64,000 nt of DNA. Source: Streptomyces roseirectus. Its GTDB lineage: Bacteria > Actinomycetota > Actinomycetes > Streptomycetales > Streptomycetaceae. The position numbers and the translations under genes were made by a program. Positions within the stretch are counted from its first letter, which is position 1; each line of letters starts with the position of its first letter. Under the pieces are notes generated by a model, which had not been told where the DNA came from, ran no database searches, and saw nothing but the letters and a program-made list of their open reading frames with translations. The stretch spans positions 1,054,001 to 1,118,000 of the forward strand of contig NZ_CP060828.1 in the NCBI RefSeq assembly GCF_014489635.1, written 5' to 3'. Shown here piece by piece: positions 54,627 to 63,702 of this stretch.

Positions 54627-55741
54627 CCGGTCGGCAGCCACAGCAGCAGGCCGAGGGTGATCCATACGTACGTGTTGCTGCCGAGGAACCCGTCGAGGCC
54701 GGACGCGTCGTGGAACCAGATCCACACCACACTGGTGCACATGACGGCGTACAGAGTTGACGCGATCCACACATGTCCGGCGCGGATCAAGATGACGAAC
54801 GACGGAATCAACCAGATCAAGTGATGCACCCAAGTAACTGGACTGACCAGACAGGCCGTCAACCCGGTCAATGCGAACGCCGTTCGCCAGTCCTCGACCC
54901 GGCGCACCCGCCCCACCCACACCGCGAGCACCAGGAGCACGGCGATCGCCCACACCGCCTTGCTCTCGACACCCAGGCGGGCCAGGACGCCCTGGAGTGA
55001 CTGGTTGGAGACGTAGTCGAGGCGCCCCACGCGCGCGGTGTCCCACAGGGCCGTCGTCCAGTAGAACCGTGAGGCGTCCGGCGCGACCAGCGCGGCGAGC
55101 CCGGTCGCGCCGGCGGCGACGGCCGTGGCGACCCCGGAGGCGCGCCGTCGCCGGGTCACCAGGAGCAGCCCGATGAACAGCGCGGGCGTCAGCTTCACGG
55201 CCGCCGCGAGGCCGATCCCGACGCCCGCCAGGCGCTCCCGCCCGGTCGCCAGGAGGTGCGCGTCCACCAGGACGAGGGCGAGCAGCAGGATGTTCACCTG
55301 TCCGAAGCTGACGGTGTCCCGCAGGGGCTCGAACAGCGCGAGCGCGCACAGGGCGAGCCCGACGCCGAACCAGCCGTGCCGGCGCCACTCACGGCCCGCC
55401 AGGAGCCGCAGGACGAGCGCGAGGGCGGCGAGGTTGAGCAGCAGGGCGAGCGCGATGGCCGTGCGCAGGCCGGTCAGCGCCATGGGGAGCATCGCGACGG
55501 CCGCGAAGGGCGGGTAGGTGAAGCCGTACGGGGTGCCGGGGACCCGGTAGTCGTAGACGCGTCCGCCGTGGTGGACCCAGTGGTCGATCGTGCCGTAGTA
55601 GACGCGCAGGTCGAACCAGTCGCGCAGGAGCGGCACGGTCGCCGTGAACACCGTGACGGCGCTCGCCAGCGCGAGCAGCAGGAGCAGGCGGCCTCGGCCG
55701 GTCTCGGGGAGTCTCATGGTCCTCGGGGTTCGTGGGGTCAT
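54377..55741 (-). CDS. GT87-type alpha-1,2-mannosyltransferase-like membrane protein
   Basis: This 454-residue polytopic protein has about ten hydrophobic segments. Early motifs are LRVYYGTIDHWVHHGG and GFTYPPFAAV, which fit the polyprenol-phosphomannose-dependent GT87 family (PimE-like). The core ends near residue 370 at LLLWLPTGQRR. The remaining 80-odd residues are a proline/alanine/serine-rich tail encoded opposite the carboxypeptidase gene. The ATG overlaps the stop of the upstream gene (ATGA). Confidence 0.87.
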   Translation of the reverse strand: MTPRTPRTMRLPETGRGRLLLLLALASAVTVFTATVPLLRDWFDLRVYYGTIDHWVHHGGRVYDYRVPGTPYGFTYPPFAAVAMLPMALTGLRTAIALALLLNLAALALVLRLLAGREWRRHGWFGVGLALCALALFEPLRDTVSFGQVNILLLALVLVDAHLLATGRERLAGVGIGLAAAVKLTPALFIGLLLVTRRRRASGVATAVAAGATGLAALVAPDASRFYWTTALWDTARVGRLDYVSNQSLQGVLARLGVESKAVWAIAVLLVLAVWVGRVRRVEDWRTAFALTGLTACLVSPVTWVHHLIWLIPSFVILIRAGHVWIASTLYAVMCTSVVWIWFHDASGLDGFLGSNTYVWITLGLLLWLPTGQRRLPARNASDTPPPPSTAAPAIAAASSHPGPPAPAGTAADTTAGRTSGPGRGLDRSASSEPTGSTRPAAANPQSSRERASS

Positions 55742-57330
55742 GCCGTGCGGCCCTGGAGCGGGCCGGTGGCGAGGCGGGCCTGCCACAGGACGACGACCGC
55801 GAGGGCGCCGCCGCAGACGGCGAGCAGGACCTGTTCGGGGTCGGCCGGGTCCCCGTCGGGCAGGACGGCGAGGGCGAGCACCCCCGCGACGGCGACGACG
55901 GTACGGTGCCGTCCCGACGTGTCGGGCGCGGCGGCGGCGATCAGGAACAGGCCCCACAGCGCGTACCAGGGGCGGATCGCGGGGCCGAACGCGGCGACGG
56001 CGGCGAGGCTCAGGCCGAGCGCGTACACCGGGCGGGGCCGCAGCCGCCACCAGATGGCCGCGACGAGCCCCGCGGTGATCGCGAGGCCCAGCGCGTGCCA
56101 GGCGGGCACGGCGAGCGGCGCGAGGTCGCTGCCTGCGTGCGTGAGCAGGGCACCGGTGGCGCGGCCCAGCAGGCTCGTCAGGGCCCAGTTCTGGGGCGAG
56201 ACGGGGGTGCTGAGGGCCCTGATCCAGCCGTACCCGGTGCCGGTGACGGCGGTGAGGGCGACGGTCGTCGCGGCGGCGGCCGCGAGGGTCTTGACGGTGG
56301 CTGCGGCGAGGCTTCTGGCGCTCGCGTACGCCGGTCCGCGCGCCGCCCGCAGCAGGGTCCCGGCGCTCGTGTCCGGCGGGCTGTGCCGCAGCAGCACGAT
56401 CGCCGCGAGCCCGAGCGCGGCGGGCGCCTTGACCAGGGCGGCGAGGGTGACCAGGACGGCGCCCAGGGTGAACCGGCCGCCGAGGGCGGCGACCAGGCCG
56501 ATGCCGAGCAGTCCCAGCATGATCGCGTCGTTGTGGGCGCCCGCGATCAGGTGCAGCAGCACCAGCGGGTTCAGCACGCCGAGCCACAGGGCGACCGCCG
56601 GGTCCGCGCCGCAGTGCCGGGCGAGGCGGGGCAGCGCGGCGGCCATCAGGGCGACGCCGAGCAGGGCCACGCAGCGCATCCCGTACAGCCCGGCGGGCAG
56701 CTCCCCGCGCGTGAGGTCCGCCAGGGCGCCCGCGAGGCCCATGAACGCCGGCCCGTACGGCGCCCCGGTGTGCCGCCACAGGGGCGCGACCTCGTCGGCG
56801 AGCGGCCCGCCCAGGCTGGCGGGGCCGTAGGAGTAGACGTCGATGTGGGCGTCGACCATCGCGCCTTGCGCGAGGTAGCTGTAGACGTCCCGGCTGAACA
56901 GCGGCGGCGCGACGGCCAGCGGCGCCGCCCAGACCGCGAGGACGAGCACCAGCGCGCGCGTGGACGGCGGCGCGTCGCCGCGCACCCGGCGGCCCAGCAG
57001 CACCCAGGCGGCCGTCAGCAGCACCAGTCCGAAGTAGACGCCGACCAGGCCGAGCACGGCGTGCGGCGAGGTGGGCGCGAGCAGTTCGCGCGCGGGCAGC
57101 GCGCCGGCGGTCTCTCCGCCCAACGCCAGACAGGAGGTACCGGCCAGGCCGAGCACCTGGCAGCGGCGGAGCGCGGGAGGGAAAGCCTTGGCCAGCACCC
57201 TCACAGCGTGGCGAGACAGGGTGGCTGGGAAGCGACGTTCCGCCAGCCGGGCGGTGGTCTGTGTGTGACCGAGGCGTGCGCGCGGGGCGGAGCGGCGGGG
57301 TTGGCCGACCTGCGTACGCCGGGTGCTCAT
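55738..57330 (-). CDS. MptB-like alpha-1,6-mannosyltransferase
   Basis: This 530-residue membrane protein has about 12 predicted helices. It carries the SRDVYSYLAQGAM motif of the GT-C polyprenol-phosphate mannosyltransferases MptA/MptB, and YGPAFMGLA follows in the next loop. A basic, arginine-rich N-terminus of about 50 residues precedes the first helix. With the GT87 gene it may extend a mannose-containing lipid or glycan on the outer face of the membrane. The acceptor in Streptomyces is not clear. Confidence 0.88.
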   Translation of the reverse strand: MSTRRTQVGQPRRSAPRARLGHTQTTARLAERRFPATLSRHAVRVLAKAFPPALRRCQVLGLAGTSCLALGGETAGALPARELLAPTSPHAVLGLVGVYFGLVLLTAAWVLLGRRVRGDAPPSTRALVLVLAVWAAPLAVAPPLFSRDVYSYLAQGAMVDAHIDVYSYGPASLGGPLADEVAPLWRHTGAPYGPAFMGLAGALADLTRGELPAGLYGMRCVALLGVALMAAALPRLARHCGADPAVALWLGVLNPLVLLHLIAGAHNDAIMLGLLGIGLVAALGGRFTLGAVLVTLAALVKAPAALGLAAIVLLRHSPPDTSAGTLLRAARGPAYASARSLAAATVKTLAAAAATTVALTAVTGTGYGWIRALSTPVSPQNWALTSLLGRATGALLTHAGSDLAPLAVPAWHALGLAITAGLVAAIWWRLRPRPVYALGLSLAAVAAFGPAIRPWYALWGLFLIAAAAPDTSGRHRTVVAVAGVLALAVLPDGDPADPEQVLLAVCGGALAVVVLWQARLATGPLQGRTA

Positions 57331-57410
57331 CCGGGGTTCGCGTGCGGGCGGGGCAGGGCAGGGGCGCCTGGGTGCCGTCCCGGCCCCGGAAGACCGACGT
57401 CAGGACCGGC

Positions 57411-58730
57411 TCAGGCGAAACGGCCGCTCGGTACGGGCCCCGTGCTGCGCACCCGCGCGCGGTCGCCCCGCAGCCAGGTCGCGCGGACGGCCGTCACGAA
57501 CTCCGTGAGCCGTTCGCCGGGGTCGTCCGGAGTGGCGCCGTCGCCCTGGTCGGGGGTCGGGTCGGCGTGGACGATCTCGGCGGCGATCTCCTCCTGCGGG
57601 CGTTCGTCGGGGCCGCCGCGTTCCACCTGGCCGTCGTCGCCGAGGCGCAGGGTGTCGCCCCAGGGCGCGGTGACCGCCTGGCACAGCAGTGTCGCGCTGT
57701 CCGGGGTGACGGCGGGCGGGTCGGTCCAGCAGCTCGCGTGCTCGTGCAGCACCTGTCCCGGCGTCCGGTCGAACAGCGCGCCCAGGATCTCGGGCCCGTC
57801 CTCGGTCTCGGCGGTCTCGTTCAGGTCGTAGGCGATGACGACGGTGTCCGCGCGCGCCGCGTCGAACGGCACCGCGGGCAGCCCCAGGACCTCGGCCGCC
57901 GCGAGCCCGAGGATCCGGCTCGACCGGTCCGGCAGCAGCGACACGGACGCCGGCCGCACCTGTGCCGCCGCCAGCACGGACGTCAGCCTCGACAGGCCGC
58001 GCAGGCACTGGCCGTAGGTGTCCTGGAGCCAGGCGAAGCGTCCGTTCATGCCCGCGTCGTACCCGTACGGCGAGAGCGTGCCGAGGACGGTGCCGCCCAT
58101 CACGTACTGCCAGCCGCGCAGGTCGGCGCGGTCCAGCGGGCTCACCGTGCCGGCCGCGTCCGCGCGCTCCAGGGCCCTGGTCTGGCGCGCCCGCGCGGGC
58201 AGCCACATCTCGTCGCCGGGATCGCCCAGGAGCGCGTGCTGGCGCCGGGCGAGCGCCAGGTCGCCGGCGAGGACGGCGTTGAGGACGAGGAGGTAGCGGT
58301 CGGGCCAATCGTCCAGCGCCGTCTCGTGCGCGAGCAGGACGTCCGCCGCCTCCCGGTGCCGCGCGCCGTCCTCGTACGCGGCGACCAGTTCCCGCAGCAC
58401 CGGCGTGGCCCCGTCCGTCAGCCGCAGCGCCTCCCGCAGCGCGGGCACCGCCAGTCCGGCGACGCCGCGCTCGACGCAGGCGTACCCGAAGTCGTAGAGC
58501 GCCCGCGCCTGTTGGGGCGCGCCGACGACCGCCTCCGCGGCCTCCCGCACATCCTCGAACCCGGCCGCCTCCGCCGCCCGCCCGGCCACCAGCGCCACCT
58601 CCACGAGCGGCATCCCCTCCGCGCCGGCCCGCAACAGGCGCAGCGCGCCGGGGAGGTCGCCCCGGTCGAGGCATTCCCATGCCTTGAGGGCGTCGGGGGA
58701 CTTGGGACGGCGGAGCCTGCGGGAGAACAT
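57411..58730 (-). CDS. Unknown protein with TPR-like N-terminal half
   Basis: I do not recognise a function. The 439-residue protein begins with helical pairs resembling tetratricopeptide repeats (about 12-200, for example LYDFGYACVERGVAGLAVPALREAL). The C-terminal half contains a Rossmann-like alternation with LGLPAVPFD and TVVIAYDLNE. The final 80 residues are acidic. No signal or membrane segment is present. It lies 80 bp upstream of the mannosyltransferase genes on the same strand. Confidence 0.75.
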   Translation of the reverse strand: MFSRRLRRPKSPDALKAWECLDRGDLPGALRLLRAGAEGMPLVEVALVAGRAAEAAGFEDVREAAEAVVGAPQQARALYDFGYACVERGVAGLAVPALREALRLTDGATPVLRELVAAYEDGARHREAADVLLAHETALDDWPDRYLLVLNAVLAGDLALARRQHALLGDPGDEMWLPARARQTRALERADAAGTVSPLDRADLRGWQYVMGGTVLGTLSPYGYDAGMNGRFAWLQDTYGQCLRGLSRLTSVLAAAQVRPASVSLLPDRSSRILGLAAAEVLGLPAVPFDAARADTVVIAYDLNETAETEDGPEILGALFDRTPGQVLHEHASCWTDPPAVTPDSATLLCQAVTAPWGDTLRLGDDGQVERGGPDERPQEEIAAEIVHADPTPDQGDGATPDDPGERLTEFVTAVRATWLRGDRARVRSTGPVPSGRFA

Positions 58731-58861
58731 ACGTGCGATCCTCGCGGGTCTGCGGGGCGCGCCTCAACCGGATTTCGGGCGCCCTGGCGGACGTGCCGAC
58801 AGAGGGCCCGGAGACCGGCATCCCGGCCCGCCGCACCGACCGCCCCTGCCCCCCGTCGCGC

Positions 58862-60271
58862 CTACACCGCCGGCGCCCCGTTCCCCGCGACGACCTCCGG
58901 TCGCAGCACGGCGGCCAGGGCCTCCGCCGGCAGGAGCCCCTTCTCCAGGACGAGTTCGGCGACGCCGCGTCCGGTCTCCAGGGCCTCCTTGGCGATGTCT
59001 GTGGCGGCCTCGTAGCCGATGTGGGGGTTGAGGGCGGTGACGAGGCCGATGGAGTTCTCGACGGTGGCGCGCAGCCGCTCGGTGTTGGCGGTGATGCCGT
59101 CGACGCAGCGCTCGGCGAGGGTGAGGCAGGCCGCGCGCAGGTGGGTGATCGACTCGGAGAGGGAGTGCAGGATGATCGGCTCGAAGGCGTTGAGCTGGAG
59201 CTGCCCCGCCTCGGCGGCCATCGTGATGGTGACGTCGTTGCCGATGACCTCGAAGGCGACCTGGTTGACGACCTCGGGGATGACGGGGTTGACCTTGCCC
59301 GGCATGATCGAGGACCCGGCCTGGACGGGCGGCAGGTTGATCTCGCCGAGCCCCGCGCGCGGGCCGGAGGACAGCAGGCGCAGGTCGTTGCAGCTCTTGG
59401 AGAGCTTGACGGCGATCCGCTTGAGGACGCCGGACATCTGGACGAACGCCCCGCAGTCCTGCGTCGCCTCGACGAGGTTCGCCGCGGTGACGAGCGGGAG
59501 CCCGGTGATGCCGGCGAGGTGGCGGCGGGCGGCCTCGGCGTACCCGGCGGGCGCGTTGAGGCCGGTGCCGATGGCCGTGGCGCCCAGGTTGATCTCATGG
59601 ATCAACTCGACGGCCTCGTCAAGACGGCTGCGGTCCTCGTCAATCATGACGGCATAGGCCGAGAACTCTTGACCGAGCGTCATGGGAACCGCGTCCTGCA
59701 ACTGTGTACGGCCCATCTTGAGCACGTCACGGAACTCGACGGCCTTGCGGCCGAAGGAGTCCTGGAGGACGGCCATCGCCTTGAGCAGGCCGCGCACCGC
59801 GAACACCGTCGCGACCTTGACGGCGGTCGGGTAGACGTCGTTGGTGGACTGCCCGAGGTTGACGTCCTCGTTGGGGTGCAGGAACTGGTACTCCCCCTTG
59901 GCGTGCCCGAGGAGTTCGAGGGCCCGGTTCGCGATGACCTCGTTGGCGTTCATGTTGGTCGAGGTGCCGGCCCCGCCCTGGACGACGTCGACGACGAACT
60001 GGTCGTGGAGCTTGCCCGCGCGGATCTCCTGGCAGGCGGTGACGATCGCGGCGGCCTTCTCGGGCGCGAGCAGCCCCAGCTCCTCGTTGGCGAGGGCGGC
60101 GGCCTCCTTGACGGCGGCGAGGGCGTCGATGAGGTGCGGGTAGGCGGAGATGGCCGTCCCGGTGATGGGGAAGTTCTCGGTGGCCCGCAGGGTGTGGACG
60201 CCCCAGTAGGCGTCGGCGGGGATGTCGCGGAAGCCGAGGAGGTCGTGCTCGCTGCGGGTGAGGGTGGTCAT
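58862..60271 (-). CDS. aspA: Aspartate ammonia-lyase (aspartase)
   Basis: This 469-residue enzyme converts aspartate to fumarate and ammonia. The fumarase/aspartase signature GSSIMPGKVNP is present, with the flexible-loop serine. Upstream are the substrate-binding GAGTSTNMNANEV and NEDVNLGQSTNDVYPT. Length and motifs are typical of class II. It is the last gene of the asparagine-use operon, separated from the asparaginase gene by a hairpin. Confidence 0.93.
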   Translation of the reverse strand: MTTLTRSEHDLLGFRDIPADAYWGVHTLRATENFPITGTAISAYPHLIDALAAVKEAAALANEELGLLAPEKAAAIVTACQEIRAGKLHDQFVVDVVQGGAGTSTNMNANEVIANRALELLGHAKGEYQFLHPNEDVNLGQSTNDVYPTAVKVATVFAVRGLLKAMAVLQDSFGRKAVEFRDVLKMGRTQLQDAVPMTLGQEFSAYAVMIDEDRSRLDEAVELIHEINLGATAIGTGLNAPAGYAEAARRHLAGITGLPLVTAANLVEATQDCGAFVQMSGVLKRIAVKLSKSCNDLRLLSSGPRAGLGEINLPPVQAGSSIMPGKVNPVIPEVVNQVAFEVIGNDVTITMAAEAGQLQLNAFEPIILHSLSESITHLRAACLTLAERCVDGITANTERLRATVENSIGLVTALNPHIGYEAATDIAKEALETGRGVAELVLEKGLLPAEALAAVLRPEVVAGNGAPAV

Positions 60272-60308
60272 GGTGAGGGACGTCCTCTGTGGAGTGGGTG
60301 AGGGTTTC

Positions 60309-60360
60309 TCGAAGGGGGCGCGGGGGCACGGCGCGCACACTCGCCGCGCCCCCGCTTCGA
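60309..60360. terminator. Imperfect hairpin between asparaginase and aspA
   Basis: The left arm (about 60309-60325, TCGAAGGGGGCGCGGG) pairs with the right arm (about 60342-60360) with one bulged base. It lies in the 103-bp gap. It may attenuate rather than fully stop transcription into aspA. Confidence 0.55.
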
Positions 60361-60374
60361 AAGCCGGCGTGCGC

Positions 60375-61394
60375 TCAGGCGCAGGCCGGGAGGTCGTGCA
60401 CCGGGTCCAGCGCGCGCACCGCGCGGACCTGGCCGACGGGTTCGCCGCCGCCGAGCAGCGCCTCGCCGGCGAACGCGGTGAGGCGGGCCGGGTCGACGCC
60501 CGCGCGGGCGAGGGCGGCGGCGGTGACGGGCACGCGCGCGCGGTTGGCGCCGTCGGAGATCTTGACGGCGACCGCGCGCCCGTCCGGCAGGGCGGCGACC
60601 TCGACGCCCTCGAAGCCGTCCTTGGCGAGCAGCCCCGGCACGGCCCGCATGAGGGCGGCGACGTCGCGGTCACCGCCGGAGGCCATCTCGGGGAAGTCCC
60701 GCATGGCGCCGGCGACCTTGGCCTCGGGTGTCCCCTCGACGGCGGTGGTGATACGGGCGGCGGCGCGCGCGAGCCCGTGCAGGGAGACGGAGAACAGGGG
60801 CGCCCCGCAGCCGTCGACGGTGGTCTTGGCGATCCGCTGCCCGGTCAGGTCCTCGACGATCTCGGCGATGGCCTGCTGGAGGGGGTGGGCGGGGTCGAGG
60901 TAGCCGTCGAGGGACCAGCCGTTGAGCTTGCAGGTGTAGAGCATCGCGGCGTGCTTGCCGGAGCAGTTCTGCGCGAGCCGCGAGGGCCCCCGGCCGTCAC
61001 GGATCCACTCGTCGCGCTGGACGGCGCCGTAGGGCATGTCCTCGACGTTGCGCAGGTCGTCCTCGGTGACGCCGGCCAGCTCCAGGATCCGCCGGGTGCC
61101 GGCGAGGTGGCGTTCCTCGCCGGAGTGGCTGGCGGCGGCGAGCGACAGGAGTGCGCCGTCGAGGGGGAGGCCGGCGCGGACCATGGCGACGGCCTGGACG
61201 GGTTTGAGGGCCGAGCGGGGGTAGAACGCGGCCTCGATGTCGCCCAGTTGGAGGGTGACCTCCCCGCCCGCGCCGAGGACGACGACGGAGCCGTAGTGGA
61301 CTCCCTCGGTCAGCCCCGCGCGGACGAGGTGGGCGACGGGTGTGTGGAGGGGTTCGCGGACCACGGGTGCGTCCGCCGGGGTGTTGCTGAACAT
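60375..61394 (-). CDS. Asparaginase (Rhizobium-type, PF06089-like)
   Basis: This 339-residue protein resembles the thermolabile asparaginases of Rhizobium rather than the E. coli type. Family segments are PRSALKPVQA, ASHSGEERH and NCSGKHAAML. It hydrolyses asparagine to aspartate and ammonia in the cytoplasm. The ATG at 61394 is preferred; a GTG at 61406 is in frame. It sits between the permease and aspA, so imported asparagine would flow to aspartate and then fumarate. Confidence 0.87.
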   Translation of the reverse strand: MFSNTPADAPVVREPLHTPVAHLVRAGLTEGVHYGSVVVLGAGGEVTLQLGDIEAAFYPRSALKPVQAVAMVRAGLPLDGALLSLAAASHSGEERHLAGTRRILELAGVTEDDLRNVEDMPYGAVQRDEWIRDGRGPSRLAQNCSGKHAAMLYTCKLNGWSLDGYLDPAHPLQQAIAEIVEDLTGQRIAKTTVDGCGAPLFSVSLHGLARAAARITTAVEGTPEAKVAGAMRDFPEMASGGDRDVAALMRAVPGLLAKDGFEGVEVAALPDGRAVAVKISDGANRARVPVTAAALARAGVDPARLTAFAGEALLGGGEPVGQVRAVRALDPVHDLPACA

Positions 61395-61431
61395 CACTGC
61401 CTGCACTGGGGGGTCGTGGGCGGGCGCGGGA

Positions 61432-62871
61432 TCACGCGCCGGCCTCGGTCGAGGTGCGCTGCTTGCGGGCGCGGATGGCGTACCAGCCGGCGACGAGCGC
61501 TCCGACGATCAGCGGCAGACAGAGCACGGTGGTGCGTCCGGCGCCGCCGTCGGCGTACATGAGGACCAGGACGGAGGCGAGGAAGGCCAGCGTCACGATC
61601 TCGGTCCAGGGGGAGCCCGGCAGCCTGTAGCCGGGGCGGGTCAGTTCGCCCTTCTGGGTCTTCTGCCAGAACAACAGGTGGCAGACCATGATCATGCCCC
61701 AGGTGGCGAGGATGCCGATGGCCGCGAAGTTGAGGACGATCTCGAAGGCGTCGGCGGGGACGACGAAGTTGAGGCCGACGCCGAGGACGCAGACGCCGCT
61801 GGTGAGCAGGATGCCGCCGTAGGGGACCTGGCTGCGGCTCATCTTGGCGGTGAAGGCGGGGGCGGAGCCGTTGACGGCCATGGAGCGCAGGATGCGTCCG
61901 GTGGAGTAGAGACCGGAGTTGAGGGAGGACATGGCGGCGGTGAGGACGACCAGGTTCATGACGCCGCCCGCGGCGGGAACGCCGATGTTGGACAGGACGG
62001 TCACGAAGGGGGACTCGCCGGACTTGTAGACGTTCCAGGGCAGCAGCATCGACAGCAGGACGACGGAGCCGACGTAGAAGAGGCCGACGCGCCACATGAT
62101 CGAGTTGATCGCCTTGGGCATGATCTGCTCGGGGTTCTCGGTCTCGCCCGCGGCGACGCCGACGAGTTCGACGGAGGCGTAGGCGAAGACGACGCCCTGG
62201 ATGATCAGCAGCATGGGCAGCAGGCCGTTGGGGAAGACGCCGCCGTTGTCGGTGATCAGGGACGGGCCGGGGGTGTGGCCGCCGACGTCGTGCTGGGTGA
62301 CCAGCAGGAAGATGCCGATCACCATGAAGATGACCAGGGCGCTCACCTTGACGATCGCGAACCAGAACTCCAGCTCGCCGAAGATCTTGACGGAGATGAG
62401 GTTGACGGTCAGCACGACGGCGAGGGCGATCAGGGCGAGCACCCACTGGGGGATGTCGGAGAACATGCCCCAGTAGTGCGTGTAGGTGGCGACCGCCGTG
62501 ATGTCGGCGATGCCGGTCGTCGCCCAGTTGAGGAAGTACATCCAGCCGGCCGTGTAGGCGCCCTTCTCGCCCAGGAACTCGCGGGCGTAGGAGACGAAGG
62601 CGCCGGAGGAGGGCCGGTACAGGACGAGTTCGCCGAGCGCGCGCACGACGAGGAAGGCGAAGACGCCGCAGACGGCGTAGGCGATGAAGAGGGAGGGCCC
62701 GGCGTCGGCGAGCCGGCCGCCCGCGCCGAGGAAGAGGCCGGTGCCGATCGCGCCGCCGATGGCGATCATGTTGACGTGCCGGTGCTTCAGGGACTTGCTG
62801 TAGCCCGCGTCTCCGGCGTCGACATGGGGGGACGAGGGGCGCGTCTCGTCTTTGAGGTGCTGTTCGCTCAC
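61432..62871 (-). CDS. Amino-acid permease, asparagine/GABA type
   Basis: This 479-residue APC-superfamily transporter has twelve predicted helices. The first has the substrate-binding [14 protein letters not shown] motif, and a large basic loop contains KAINSIMWR. It is close in layout to AnsP/GabP. Context suggests asparagine uptake by proton symport. The GTG start overlaps the regulator stop (GTGA). The asparaginase gene follows after 37 bp. Confidence 0.9.
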   Translation of the reverse strand: MSEQHLKDETRPSSPHVDAGDAGYSKSLKHRHVNMIAIGGAIGTGLFLGAGGRLADAGPSLFIAYAVCGVFAFLVVRALGELVLYRPSSGAFVSYAREFLGEKGAYTAGWMYFLNWATTGIADITAVATYTHYWGMFSDIPQWVLALIALAVVLTVNLISVKIFGELEFWFAIVKVSALVIFMVIGIFLLVTQHDVGGHTPGPSLITDNGGVFPNGLLPMLLIIQGVVFAYASVELVGVAAGETENPEQIMPKAINSIMWRVGLFYVGSVVLLSMLLPWNVYKSGESPFVTVLSNIGVPAAGGVMNLVVLTAAMSSLNSGLYSTGRILRSMAVNGSAPAFTAKMSRSQVPYGGILLTSGVCVLGVGLNFVVPADAFEIVLNFAAIGILATWGMIMVCHLLFWQKTQKGELTRPGYRLPGSPWTEIVTLAFLASVLVLMYADGGAGRTTVLCLPLIVGALVAGWYAIRARKQRTSTEAGA

Positions 62872-63599
62872 GCCTCGGGTCCGCCTTCCAGGGGAGTTTC
62901 CGCGCGCGGGGTGCGCACGATGTCGGTGAGGGTCGTCTCGACGCGGTCGAGGTGATGGCTCATGGCCTCGACGGCATCGGCCTGTGAACCGTCGAGCAGG
63001 GCCTCCACGATGGCCCGGTGCTCGCGGTTGGACTGTTCACGCCGACCGCCCAGTTCGTTGAGGAAGGCCGACTGACGCGCCAGTGCGTCGCGGATCTCCT
63101 CGATGACCCGGCGGAAGACCGGGTTCTGGGCGGCTTCGGCGACGGCCAGGTGGAAGAGGGTGTCCATCGCGACCCACGCGGTGGTGTCCGTCTCCCGTTC
63201 CATGCGGTCCAGCAGGTGGGCCAGGTGGTCCAGGTTCTCCGGGGTGCGGCGCAGGGCCGCGTACCCGGCGACCGGGATCTCGATGTGGCGGCGCACTTCG
63301 AGGAGGTCGCTGGCCGCGTAGTCGCCGAAGGTGGGGTCCTCGACGGTGTTGGCGATCACGAAGGTGCCCTTGCCGGTCTTGGCGACCGTCAGGCCCATCG
63401 TCTGGAGGGCGCGCAGGGCCTCCCGCAGGACGGGCCGGGAGACCTCCAGGGTGCGGCAGAGCTCCGCTTCGGAGGGGAGCTTGTCGCCGATGGCGTACTC
63501 GCCGCGTTCGATGGCACGGCGGAGGTGGGTGAGGACCGCCTCCATCGCGCTGACGCGACGCGGGCCCGAGCCACCTGTCTGGCTGTCTGACAGGTTCAC
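62868..63599 (-). CDS. FadR-subfamily GntR regulator of the asparagine operon
   Basis: This 243-residue regulator has a GntR winged helix ([31 protein letters not shown], about 35-66) and a helical FCD effector domain (about 95-225) with conserved metal-site histidines. The GTG at 63599 is used here; an ATG at 63545 is also possible and would place the nearby inverted repeat upstream of the gene. It is co-transcribed with the permease, asparaginase and aspartase, and probably senses an amino acid or dicarboxylate. Confidence 0.9.
   Translation of the reverse strand: MNLSDSQTGGSGPRRVSAMEAVLTHLRRAIERGEYAIGDKLPSEAELCRTLEVSRPVLREALRALQTMGLTVAKTGKGTFVIANTVEDPTFGDYAASDLLEVRRHIEIPVAGYAALRRTPENLDHLAHLLDRMERETDTTAWVAMDTLFHLAVAEAAQNPVFRRVIEEIRDALARQSAFLNELGGRREQSNREHRAIVEALLDGSQADAVEAMSHHLDRVETTLTDIVRTPRAETPLEGGPEA
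63573..63595. promoter_or_regulatory. Inverted repeat at the regulator start
   Basis: Arms ACCTGTC (63573-63579) and GACAGGT (63589-63595) flank a 9-base spacer. It lies at codons 2-9 of the long form of the regulator, or upstream of the short form. It is a candidate autoregulatory site for the FadR-type protein. Confidence 0.5.
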
Positions 63600-63644
63600 G
63601 GGAGTGATGGTGCGGCTGCGCGCCAGGTGGTGTCAAGACGAACG

Positions 63645-63696
63645 AAAGGAAAAATTCACCGGGCGTGGGGGCTGAAAGCCTCTCACACGCCCGGTG
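63645..63696 (-). terminator. Intrinsic terminator after uppP
   Basis: Perfect 11-bp arms (63657-63667 and 63686-63696, CACCGGGCGTG and its complement) are followed on the minus strand by GAATTTTTCC. The T-run makes this the clearest intrinsic terminator in the window. It lies 7 bp past the uppP stop. Confidence 0.88.
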
Positions 63697-63702
63697 GTGT
63701 GA

